NCBI RefSeq assembly: GCF_051401765.1
Contig: NW_027480480.1
Coordinates: 1,984,001 to 2,048,000, forward strand
Reading direction: 5' to 3'
Length of the DNA: 64,000 bases
Source: Calliopsis andreniformis
Lineage: Eukaryota > Arthropoda > Insecta > Hymenoptera > Andrenidae
Shown one piece after another: positions 25,986-36,773 of this stretch. The first letter of the stretch is position 1. The number at the start of each line of letters is the position of its first letter. The translations under genes and the position numbers were made by a program. A model generated the notes under the pieces. It was not told the DNA's origin. It was given only the letters and a program-made list of their open reading frames with translations, and did no database searches.

Positions 25986-28900
25986 GATGAGTGCTGAGGG
26001 TTGAGGATTGAGGTTTGTGGACTAAGGAATGAGGATTGAGGATTGAGAGTTGAGGATTGAGGATTGAGGATTGAAGATTGAGGATTGGGTGTTGAGGATT
26101 GAAGAATGAGGATTGAGGAATGAGGATTGAGGATTGAGGATTTAGGATTCAAGATTGAGTATTGAGGATTGAAGCCTGGCGATTGAGGATTGAGGATTGA
26201 GGATTGACGATTGAGGATGGAGGATTGAAGATTGAGTATTGAGGATTGAAGATTGAGGATCGAGGATTGAGGATTGAGGATTGAGTATTGAAGATTGAGG
26301 ATTGGGGACTGAGTGTTGAGTGTTGAATGATGAGAATTGATGTCTGTGAATAAAGATTTGAAAATTGCAGATTGAGTATTGAGTATTGAAAACAGTGAAT
26401 TGATGATATTCTATTGAGGATTGATAATTCACAACTGATTGTTGAGGACTGAGGTCTGATGATTGAGGATTCAGGATTGAGGATACAGGTTTGAGGTTCG
26501 AGGACTGAGGATTGAGGGTTGAGGATTGAGGTTTGAGGATTGAGGATTGAGGATTGAGGATTGAAGATTGAGAATTGGGTATTGCCGATTGAACATTGAG
26601 GATTGAGGATTGAGGATTGAGGACTGTAGATTGAGTATTGAGGAATGAAGATTGAGGACTGAGGATTGAGGATTGAGGATTGAGGATTGAAGATTGAGGA
26701 TTGGGTATTGAGGATTGACGATTGAGGATTGAGTATTGAGGACTGAGAATTGAGGATTGAGGATTGAAGATTGAGGATTAAGGATTGAAGATTGAGTATT
26801 GATGATTGAAGATTGAGGATTGAGGATTGAGTGTTGACGATTGAGGACGAGGGCTGACGATTGAGGATTGAGGTTTGAGGATTGAGGATTGTGGATTGAG
26901 GACTGAGGATTGAGGATTGAGGATTTAGTATTGAGGATTGAAGATTGAGTATTGAGGATTGAAAATTGACGATTGAGGATTGAGGATTGAAGATTGAAGA
27001 TTGAGGTTTGGGGACTGAGTATTGAGGGTTGAGTGATGAGAATTGATGATTGTGGATAGAGATTTGAAGATTTCAGGTTGATTATTGAGTATTGAAACCA
27101 GTGAATTGAGGATATTCTATTGAGGATTGAGGATTGACAACTGATTGTTGAGGACTGAGGTCTGAAGACTGAGGATTCAGGTTTGAGGATTCAGGATTGA
27201 GGTTTGAGGACTGAGGATTGAGGATTGAGGATTGAGGATTGAGGATTGAAGATTGAGTATTCAGGATTGGAGATTGGCGATTGAGGATTGAAGACCGAGT
27301 ATTGAGGATTGAGGATTGAAGATTGAGTATTGATGATTGAAGATTGAGGATTGAGGATTGAGGGTTGAGGTTTGAGGACGAGGACTGACGGTTGAGGATT
27401 GAGGTTTAAGGATTGAGGATCGAGGATTGAGGGCTGAAGGTTGAATATTGATGATTGAAGATTGAGGATTCAGTATTGATGGTTGTGGATTGAGGACGAG
27501 GTCTGAGGGTTGAGTATTGTTGTTTGAGGTCTGAGGATTGAGGATTGAGGATTGAGGATTGAGAATTGAGGATTGAGGATTGAGGATTGAAGATTGAGGA
27601 TTGGGTATTGAGGAATGAAGAATGAGGATTGAGGATTGAGTATTGAGGATCGAGGATTGAAGACTGAGTATTGAGGATTGAAGATTGAGGATTGAGTATC
27701 GAGGACTGAGGATTGCGGACTGAGGATTGAGGATTGCAGATTCAGTATTGAGGATTGAAGATTGAGGATTGAGGATTGAGGATTGAGGTTTGAGGATTGA
27801 AGATTGAGGATTGGGGATTGAGGATTGACGATTGAGTATTGAGTATTGAGGATTGAGAATTGAGGATTGATTATTGAAGATTGAGTATTGAGGATTGAAG
27901 ATTGAGTATTGAGGATTGAGGATTGAGGATTGAGGATTGAGGATGAGGGCTGAGGGTTGGGGGTAGGGGTTTGAGGACTGAGGCCTGAGGATTGAGGGTT
28001 GAGAACTGAGGACTGAGGATTGAGGATTGAAGATTGAGGATTGAGGATTGAGGATGAGTGCTGAGGGTTGAGGATTGAGGTTTGTGGACTAAGGAATGAG
28101 GATTGAGGATTGAGGATTGAGGATTGAGGATGAGTGCTCAGGGTTGAGGATTGAGGTTTGTGGACTAAGGAATGAGGATTGAGGATTGAGAGTTGAGGAT
28201 TGAGGATTGAGGATTGAAAATTTAGGATTGGGTGTTGAGGATTGAAGAATGAGGATTGAGGAATGAGGATTGAGGATTGAGGATTTAGGATTCAAGATTG
28301 AGTATTGAGGATTGAAGCCTGGCGATTGAGGATTGAGGATTGAGGATTGACGATTGAGGATGGAGGATTGAAGATTGAGTATTGAGGATTGAAGATTGAG
28401 GATCGAGGATTGAGGATTGAGGATTGAGTATTGAAGATTGAGGATTGGGGACTGAGTGTTGAGTGTTGAATGATGAGAATTGATGTCTGTGAATAAAGAT
28501 TTGAAAATTGCAGATTGAGTATTGAGTATTGAAAACAGTGAATTGATGATATTCTATTGAGGATTGATAATTGACAACTGATTGTTGAGGACTGAGGTCT
28601 GAAGATTGAGGATTCAGGATTGAGGATACAGGTTTGAGGTTCGAGGACTGAGGATTGAGGGTTGAGGATTGAGGTTTGAGGATTGAGGATTGAGGATTGA
28701 GGATTGAAGATTGAGAATTGGGTATTGCGGATTGAACATTGAGGATTGAGGATTGAGGATTGAGGATTGAGGACTGAGGATTGAGGATTGATGATTGAGG
28801 ATTGAGGATTGAGAATTGAGGATTGAGGATTGAGGATTGAAGATTGAGGCCTGGGCATTGAGGATTGAAGAATGAGGATTGAGTATTGAGGATTGAAGAT

Positions 28901-30292
28901 TGAGGATTGCAGATTGAGTATCGAGGATTGAAGATTGAGGGTTGAGGATTGAGGATTGAGGATTGAAGATTGAACATTAATGATTGAAGATTGAGGATTG
29001 AGGATTGAGGGTTGTGGATTGAGGACGAGGACTGTGGGTTGAGTATTGATGTTTGAGGTCTGAGGATTGAGGATTGAGGATTGAGGATTGATGATTGAAG
29101 ATTGGGGATTGAGGATTGACGATTGAGGATTGGGTATTAAGGAGTGAGAATTGAGGATTGAAGATTGAAGATTGAGTGCTGAGGATTGAAGATTGAGGGT
29201 TGAGGATTGATAATTGAGGATTGAGGATGAAGTCCGAGGGTTGAGGATTGAGGTTTGAGGGCTGAGGACTGAGTATTGAGGATTGAGGATTGAGGACTGA
29301 AGATTGAGTATTGAGGATTGATGCCTGACGATTTAGGATTGAGGATTGAGGATTGTGGATTGAAGATGGAGGATTGAAGATGGAGTATTGAGGATTGAAG
29401 ATTGAGGATTGAGGATTGAGGATTGAGGATTGAGTGTTGAATATTGAGGAATGGGGACTGAGTGTTGAGGGTTGAATTATGAGAATTGATGTTTGTGGAT
29501 AGAGATTTGAAGATTGCAGATTGAGTATTGAGTATTGAAAACTGTGAATTTATTATATTCTATTGAGGATTGAGAATTGACAACTGATTGTTGAGAACTG
29601 AGTTCTGAAGGTTGAGGATTCAGGATTGAGGATTCAGGTTTGAGTTTTGAGGACTGAGGATTGAGGATTGAGGCTTGAGGTTTGAGGATTGAGAATTCAG
29701 GATTGAGGATTGAGGATGAGGGCTGAGGGTCGATGATTGAGGTTTGAGGTCTGATGGACTGAGGATTGAGGATTGAGTATTGAGGTTTGAGGATTGAAGA
29801 TTGAGGATTGGGTATTGAGGATTATAGAATGAGGTTTGAGGATTGATGATTGAGGATTGAGGATTGAGGATTGAGAATTGAGGATTGAGGATTGAGGATT
29901 GAAGATTGAGGATTGTGTATTGAGGATTGTAGAATGAGGATTGAGGATTGACGATTGAGGATTGAGAATTGAGGATTGAGGATTGAAGATTGAGTATTGA
30001 TAATTGAAAATTGAGGGTTGAGGATTGAGGATTGAGGATTGATGATTGTGGATTGAGTAAAGAGGATTGAAGATTGAGGATTGAGGATTGAGGATTGAGG
30101 ATTGAGGACTGAGGATTGAGGATGAGGTCCGAGGGTTGAGGATTGAGGTTTGTGGGATGAGGACTGAGAATTGAGGATTGAGGATTGAGGATTGAAGATT
30201 GAGTATTGAGGATTGATGCCTGACGAAGGAGGATTGAGGACTGAGGATTGTGGATTGAGGATGGAGGATTGAAGATTGAGTATTGAGGATTG
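25986..30292. repeat. Higher-order unit U, copy 5 (deleted and truncated, about 4.3 kb)
   Basis: Module A cores are near 26,405 (A1), 27,111 (A2), 28,549 (A1) and 29,553 (A4). A3 is absent because of a deletion at about 28,970: the offset to copy 2 drops from 20,049 to 19,454, a loss of 595 bp or 85 heptamers. A G-quadruplex run is at 27,947-27,969. Homology to copies 1 and 2 ends at about 30,292, close to the point where copy 2 ends, so copies 2 and 5 share their truncation. Confidence 0.82.
27947..27969 (+). other. Canonical G-quadruplex motif (U copy 5)
   Basis: Same four-tract pattern as at 2,156, with loops CTGA, TT and TA. Confidence 0.7.
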
Positions 30293-31334
30293 AAGATTGA
30301 GGATTGAGGATTGAGGATTGAGGATTGAAGATTGAGGACTGGGGATTGAGGATTGAAGGCTGAGGATTAAGGATTGAGGATTGGGGATTGAGGATCTAGG
30401 ATTGGAGATTGATTATTGAGGATTAAAGATTGAGGATTGAGAATTGAGGATTGAGAATTGAGAATTGAGTATGAGGACTGAGGTTTGAAGATTGAGGTTT
30501 GAGGTACGAGAATTGCGGATTGAGGATTGACGATTGAGTATTGAAGATTGAGGATTGATTACTGAGGATTGAGGATTGAGGATTGAGGATTGAGGATTGA
30601 GGATTGAAGACTGAGTATTGTGGATTGAATATTGAGGATTGAGGATTGAGGATTGAGGATTGAGGATTGAGGATTGAGGATTGGGTATTGCGGATTGAAC
30701 ATTGAGGATTGAAGATTGAGGGTTGGGTGTTGAGGATTGAAGAATGAGGATTGAGGATTGAGGATTGAGGATTAAGTATTGAAGATTCAGTATTGAGGAT
30801 TGAAGATTCAGGATTAAGGATTGAGGATTGAGGATTGTAGATTGAGTATTGAGGATTGAAGATTGAGGATTGAGGACGGAGTATTGAGGATTGAGGATTG
30901 AGTATTGAGGATTGAGGATGGAAGACTGAGGATTGGGTATTGAGGATTGAACGTTGAGGAATGAGGGTTGAGGATTGAGGATTGAGGATTGAAGATTGAA
31001 GATTGAATATTAATGATTGAAGATTGAGGATTGAGGATTGAGGGTTGTGGATTGAGGACGAGGACTGAGGGTTGAACATTGGTGTTTGATGTCTGAGGAT
31101 TGAGGATTGAGGATTGAGAATTGAGGATTGAGGATTGAGGATTGAAGATTGAGGATTCGGTATTGAGGATTGAAGAATGAGGATTGAGGAGTGAGGACTG
31201 AGGATTGAGGATTGAGGATTGAGGATTGAGGTTTGAGGATTGAGGATTGAAGATTGAGTATCGAGGATTGAAGATTGAGAATTGAGGATTGAGCATTGAG
31301 GATTGAGAATTGAGGATTGGTTATTGAAGATTGT
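30293..31334. repeat. Diverged heptamer interval
   Basis: This is heptamer repeat with no module A core. It contains a module B copy near 31,009, followed by the GGACGAGGACTGAGGG phrase that usually comes next. It has several GGGATTG and AGGATTA variants near its left end (30,340-30,420), similar to a stretch near 63,030-63,140. No gene was seen. Confidence 0.5.
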
Positions 31335-32390
31335 TTATTGAGGATTGAAGATTGAGGATTGAGGATTGAGGATTGAGGATTGAGGATGAGGGCTGAGGCT
31401 GAGGATTGAGGTTTGAGGTCTGAGGACTGAGGATTGTGGGTTGAGAATTGAGGATTGAGGGTTGAAGATTGAAGATTGAGGATTGGGTATTGAGGATTGA
31501 GGATTGAGAATTGAGGATTGAGGATTGAGGATTGAAGATTGAGGATTGGGTATTGAGTATTGAAGAATGAGGATTGAGGATTGAGGATTGGGGATTGAGG
31601 ATTGAAGATTGAGTATTGATGATTGAAGACTGCCGATTGAGGATTGAGGATTGAGGATTGCGGACTGAGGATTGAGGATTGCAGATTGAGTATTGAGGAT
31701 TGAAGATTGAGGATTGAGGATTGAGGATTGAGGTTTGAGGATTGAAGATTGAGGATTGGGGATTGAGGATTGACGTTTAAGGATTGAGTATTGAGGATTG
31801 AGAATTGAGGATTGATTATTGTAGATTGAGTATTGAGGATTGAAGATTGAGTATTGAGGATTGAGAATTGAGGATTGAGGATTGAGGATGAGGGCTGCGG
31901 GTTGAGGGTAGGGGTTTGAGGACTGAGGACTGAGGATTGAGGATTGAGAACTGAGGACTGAGGACTGAGGATTGAGGACTGAAGTTTGAGGATTGAGGAT
32001 TGAGGATGAGGGCTGAGGGTTGAGGATTGAGGTTTGTGGACTGAGGATTGAGGATTGAGGATTGAGAGTTGAGGATTGAGGATTGAGGATTGAAGATTGA
32101 GGATTGGGTGTTGAGGATTGAAGAATGAGGATTGAGGAATGAGGATTGAGGATTGAGGATTTAGGATTCAAGATTGAGTATTGAGGATTCAAGCCTGGCG
32201 ATTGAGGATTGAGGATTGAGGATTGACCATTGAGGATTGAGGATTGAGGATTGAGTATTGTAGATTGAGTATTGAGGAATGAAGATTGAGGATTGAGGAT
32301 TGAGGACTGAGGATTGAGGATTGATGATTGAGGATTGAGGATTGAGAGTTGAGGATTGAGGATTGAGGATTGAAGATTGAGGCCTGGGCA
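31335..32390. repeat. Diverged unit-U fragment
   Basis: The order of marker phrases follows U from about 1,830 to 2,530: the CGGACTGAGG phrase, a G-quadruplex run at 31,892-31,914, GTGGACTGAGG, and GATTCAAGATTGAG with GCCTGGCGATTG near 32,166-32,205. Point differences from copies 1-5 are more frequent than among those copies. It therefore appears to be an older relative of the 5.7-kb unit. It ends at a GGCCTGGGCA mark near 32,385. Confidence 0.55.
31892..31914 (+). other. G-quadruplex motif, diverged form
   Basis: Tracts GGG, GGG, GGG and GGGG with loops CTGC, TTGA and TA. The third tract is shorter than in the main U copies because GGGGG is replaced by GAGGG, but the G3+N1-7 consensus is still met. 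Confidence 0.65.
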
Positions 32391-34230
32391 TTGAGGATTG
32401 AAGAATGAGGATTGAGGATTGAGGATTGAAGATTGAGGTTTGCAGATTGAGTATTGAGGATTGAAGATTGAGGGTTGAGGATTGAGGATTGAGGATTGAC
32501 CATTGAGGATTGAGGATTGAGGATTGAGTATTGTAGATTGAGTATTGAGGAATGAAGATTGAGGATTGAGGATTGAGGATTGAGGATTGAGGATTGAAGA
32601 TTGAGGATTGGGGATTGAGGGTTGACGATTGAGGATTGAGTATTGAGGACTGAGAATTGAGGATTGAGGATTGAAGATTCAGGATTGAGGATTGAAGATT
32701 GAGTATTGATGATTGAAGATTGAGGATTGAGGATTGAGTGTTGAGGATTGAGGATTGAGGACGAGGACTGACGATTGAGGATTGAGGTTTGAGGATTGAG
32801 CATTGTGGATTGAGGACTGAGGATTGAGGATTGAGGATTTAGTATTGAGGACTGAAGATTGTGTATTGAGGATTGAAAATTGAGGATTGAGGATTGAGGA
32901 TTGAGGATTGAAGATTGAGGATTGGGGATTGAGTGTTGGGGGTTGAGTGATGAGAATTGATGATTGTGGATAGAGATTTGAAGATTTCAGGTTGAGTATT
33001 GAGTATTGAAACCTGTGAATTGAGGATATTCTTTTGAGGATTGAGGATTGGCAACTGATTGTTGAGGACTGAGGTCTGAAGACTGAGGATTCAGGTTTGA
33101 GGATTCTGGATTGAGGTTTGAGGACTGAGGATTGAGGATTGAGGATTGAGGATCGAGGATTGAAGATTGAGTATTCAGGATTGGAGATTGGCGATTGAGG
33201 ATTGAGGACCGAGGATTGAGGATTGAGGATTGAAGATTGTGAATTGAGGATTGAAGATTGAGGATTGAGGATTGAGGATTGAGGATTGAGGATTGAAGAT
33301 TGAGGATTGGGGACTGAGTGTTGAAGGTTTAGTGATGAGAATTGATGGTTGTGGATAGAGATTTGAAGATTTGCGGTTGAGTATTGAGTATTGAAACCTG
33401 TGAATTGAGGATATTCTATTGAGGATTGAGGATTGAGAATTGAGGATTGAGGATTGAGGAATGAGCATTGAAGATTGAGTGTTGAGGATTGAACGTTGAG
33501 TATTGTGGATTGAGGATTTAGGATTGAGGATTGAATATTGAGGATTGGGGACTGAGTGTTGAGGGTTGAGTGATGAGAATTGATGTTTGTGGATAGAGAT
33601 TTGAAGATTGCAGATTGAGTATTGAGTAATGAAAACTGTGAATTGATGATATTCTATTGAGGGTTGAGGATTGACAACCGATTGTAGACGACTGAGGGCT
33701 GAAGATTGAGGATTCAGTATCGGGGATTCAGGATTGAGGTTTGAGGACTGAGGATTGAGGATTGAGGATTGAGGATTGAGGATTGAGGATTGAGGATTGA
33801 AGATTGAGTATTGACGATTGAGGATTGAAGAACGAGGATTGAGGATTGAGGATTGAGGATTGTGGATTGAGGATTGAAGATTGAGTATTGAGGATTGAAG
33901 ATTGAGGATTGAGGATTGAGGATTGAGGATTGAGGATTGAAGGTTCAGTATTGATGATTGAAGATAGAGAATTGAGGATTGAGGATTGAACATTGAGGAC
34001 TGAGTGCTGAGGGTTGAGTGATGAGAATTGATGTTTGTGGATAGTGGTTTGAAGATTGCAGATCGAGTATTGAGTGTTGAAAGCTGTGAATTGAGGACAT
34101 TCTACTGAGGATTGAGGATTGACTACTGATTGCTGAGGACTGAGGGCTGAAGATTGAGGACTCAGGATTGAGGATTCAGAATTGAGGTTTGTGGACTGAG
34201 GATTGAGGATTGAAGATTGAGTATTGAGGA
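32391..34230. repeat. Diverged heptamer block D, copy 2 (1.6 kb deleted)
   Basis: Module A cores are near 33,024 and 33,409 (A5, again 385 bp apart), 33,649 (A6) and 34,094 (A7). The order is the same as in 11,161-14,639, but the interior is missing: the offset falls from about 21,226 to 19,614 at about 33,430. The rare CAGTATCGGG phrase at 33,715 corresponds to 14,101. No gene was seen. Confidence 0.65.
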
Positions 34231-35000
34231 TTGAGGATTGAGGATGGAGGATTGAGGATGAGGGCTGAGGGTTGAGGGTAGGGGTTTGAGGACTGAGGAC
34301 TGATGATTGAGGGTTGAGAACTGAGGACTGAGGATTGAGGATTGAAGTTTGAGGATTGAGGATTGAGGATTGAGGATTGAGGGTTGAGGTTTGAGGACGA
34401 GGACTGACGGTTGAAGATTGAGGTTTGAGGATTGAGGATTGAGGACTGAGGACTGAGGATTGAGGATAGAGCCTTGAGCGTTGAGGATTGAAGATTGAGT
34501 ATTGAGGATTGAAGATTGAGGATTGAGTATCGAGGATTGAGGATTGCGGACTGAGGATTCAGGATTGCAGATTCAGTATTGAGGATTGAAGATTGAGGAT
34601 TGAGGATTGAGGATTGAGGATTGAGGTTTGAGGATTGAAGATTGAGGATTGGGGATTGAGGATTGACGATTGAGTATTGAGTATTGAGGATTGAGAATTG
34701 AGGATTGATTATTGAAGATTGAGTATTGAGGATTGAAGATTGAGTATTGAGGATTGAGGATTGAGGATTGAGGATTGAGGATGATGGCTGAGGGTTGGGG
34801 GTAGGGGTTTGAGGACTGAGGACTGAGGATTGAGGGTTGAGAACTGAGGACTGAGGATTGAGGATTGAAGATTGAGGATTGAGGATTGAGGATGAGTGCT
34901 GAGGGTTGAGGATTGAGGTTTGTGGACTAAGGAATGAGGATTGAGGATTGAGAGTTGAGGATTGAGGATTGAGGATTGAAGATTGAGGATTGGGTATTGA
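34231..35000. repeat. Partial unit U
   Basis: It starts with a G-quadruplex run at 34,262-34,284. From about 34,380 it follows unit U across the join between copies 1 and 2 (about 5,400-6,030), including the GATAGAG-CTTGAGCGTTG region and the GTGGACTAAGGAATG phrase near 34,922. A second G-rich run near 34,780-34,810 has lost its first GGG by a base change. Homology ends near 35,000. Confidence 0.6.
34262..34284 (+). other. G-quadruplex motif, diverged form
   Basis: Tracts at 34,262-34,264, 34,269-34,271, 34,276-34,278 and 34,281-34,284, with loops CTGA, TTGA and TA, as in the 31,892 form. Confidence 0.65.
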
Positions 35001-36773
35001 GGATTGAAGAATGAGGATTGAGGGTTGAGGATTGAGGATTGAGGATTGAGGATTGAAGATTGAGTATTCAGGATTGGAGATTGACGATTGAGGATTGAGG
35101 ACCGAGGATTGAGGATTGAGGATTGAGGATTGAGGATTGAGGATTGATGGCTGAGGGTTGTGCGTTGAATATTGAGGATTGAGGATTGAGGATTGAAGAT
35201 TGAGTATTGGGGATTGAAGGTTGACGATTGAGGATTGAGAATTGAGGATTGAGGATTGAGGAATGAGCATTGAAGATTGAGTATTGAGGATTGACCGTTG
35301 AGGATTGTGGATTGAGGACTGAGGATTGAGGATTGAATGTTGAGGATTGGGGACTGTGTGTTGAGGGTTGAGGATTGGGTATTGCGGATTGAACATTGAG
35401 GATTGGAGATTGAGGATAGAAGATTCAGTATTGAGGATTGAAGATTGGGGATTGAGGATTGTGGATTGAAGATTGAGTATTGGGGATTGAAGATTGAGGA
35501 TTGAGGACTGAGAATTGGGGATTGAGGATTGAGGATTGGGGATTGAGGATTGAAGACTGAGGATTGGGTATTGAGGATTGAACATTGAGGGTTGAGAGTT
35601 GAGGATTGAGGATTGAGGATTGAGGATTGAAGATTGAATATTAATGATTGAAGATTGAGGATTGAGGATTGAGGGTTGCGGATTGAGGACGAGGACTGAG
35701 GGTTGAGTATTGGTGTTTGAAGTCTGAGGATTGAGGATTGTGGATTGAGAATTGAGGATTGCAGTTTGAGTATTGAGGATTGAAGATTGAGGATTGAGGA
35801 TTGAGGATTGAGGATTGAGTATTGAGGACTGAGGATTGAAGATTGAGTATTGAGGCTTGAAGATTGAGGATTGAGGATTGAGGATTGAGGATTGAGGATT
35901 GAAGATTGAGGATTGGGGATTGAGGATTGACGATTGAGTATTGAGCATTGACGATTGAGAATTGAGGATTGTGGATTGAGGATTGAAGATTGAGGATTGA
36001 GGATTGTGGATTGAAGATTGAGGATTGAGTGTTGAGGGTTGCGTGATGAGGATTGATGTTTGTGGATTGAGATTTGAAGATTGAAGAATGGGGATTGAGT
36101 ACTGAAAACTGTGAATTGAGGATATTCTATTGAGGATTGAGGATTGACAATTGATTGTTGAGGACTTATGGGTGAAGATTGAGGATTCAGGTTTGAGGAT
36201 TCAGGATTGACGTTTGAGGACTCAGGATTGAGGATTGAGGATTGAGGATTGAGGATTGATGGCTGAGGGTTGTGCGTTGAATATTGAGGATTGAGGATTG
36301 AGGATTGAGGATTGCGGATTGAGGATTGAAGATAGAGTATTGATGATTGAAGATTGAGGATTGAGGATTGGGGGTTGAGGTTTGAGGACGAGGACTGACG
36401 GTTGAGGATTGAGGTTTGAGGATTGAGGATTGAGGATTGAGGACTGAGGATTGAGGATTGAGGATTGTGCATTGAGGATTGCAGATTGTGGACTGAGGAT
36501 TGAGGATTGAAGATTGAGTATTGAGGGTTGAAGATTGAGGATTGAGGATTGAGGATTTAGGATTGAGGATGAGGGCTGTGGGTTGAGGATTGAGGTTTGA
36601 GGACTGAGGAGTGAGGATTGAGGATTGAGAATTGAGGATTGAGGATTGAGGATTGAAGATTGAGGATTGGGTATTGAGGATTGAAGAATGAGGAGTGAGG
36701 ATTGAGGATTGAGGATTGAGGATTGAGGATTGAAGATTGAGTATTCAGGATTGAAGATTGACGATTGAGGATT
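35001..36773. repeat. Heptamer interval with one A8 module
   Basis: This is degenerate heptamer repeat with a single module A core near 36,121 (A8) and a module B copy near 35,639. The phrase GGCTGAGGGTTGTGCGTTG occurs at about 35,151 and again near 36,262. Two - strand open frames of nearly 590 codons, from the repeat itself, reach into this interval. I see no gene signal. Confidence 0.5.
36021..36230. repeat. Module A, subtype A8 (9 copies)
   Basis: It is marked by GAAGAATGGGGATTG upstream of the core, GAGGATATTCT in the core and GGACTTATGG downstream. Copies lie near 36,121, 37,371, 38,811, 40,467, 43,103, 45,649, 47,699, 57,313 and 58,252. It is confined to the region right of 36 kb. Confidence 0.78.

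Noticed and set aside
34176..36472. Two overlapping - strand open frames of 590 and 587 codons (34,176-35,948 and 34,709-36,472)
   Set aside because: They encode degenerate PQSSILN heptads in two frames of the same DNA. The consensus repeat has no - strand stop, so long frames are expected. A 7-nt unit rotates through codon positions, so there is no codon periodicity. Starts occur wherever a unit variant gives ATG or GTG, with no ribosome-binding site upstream.
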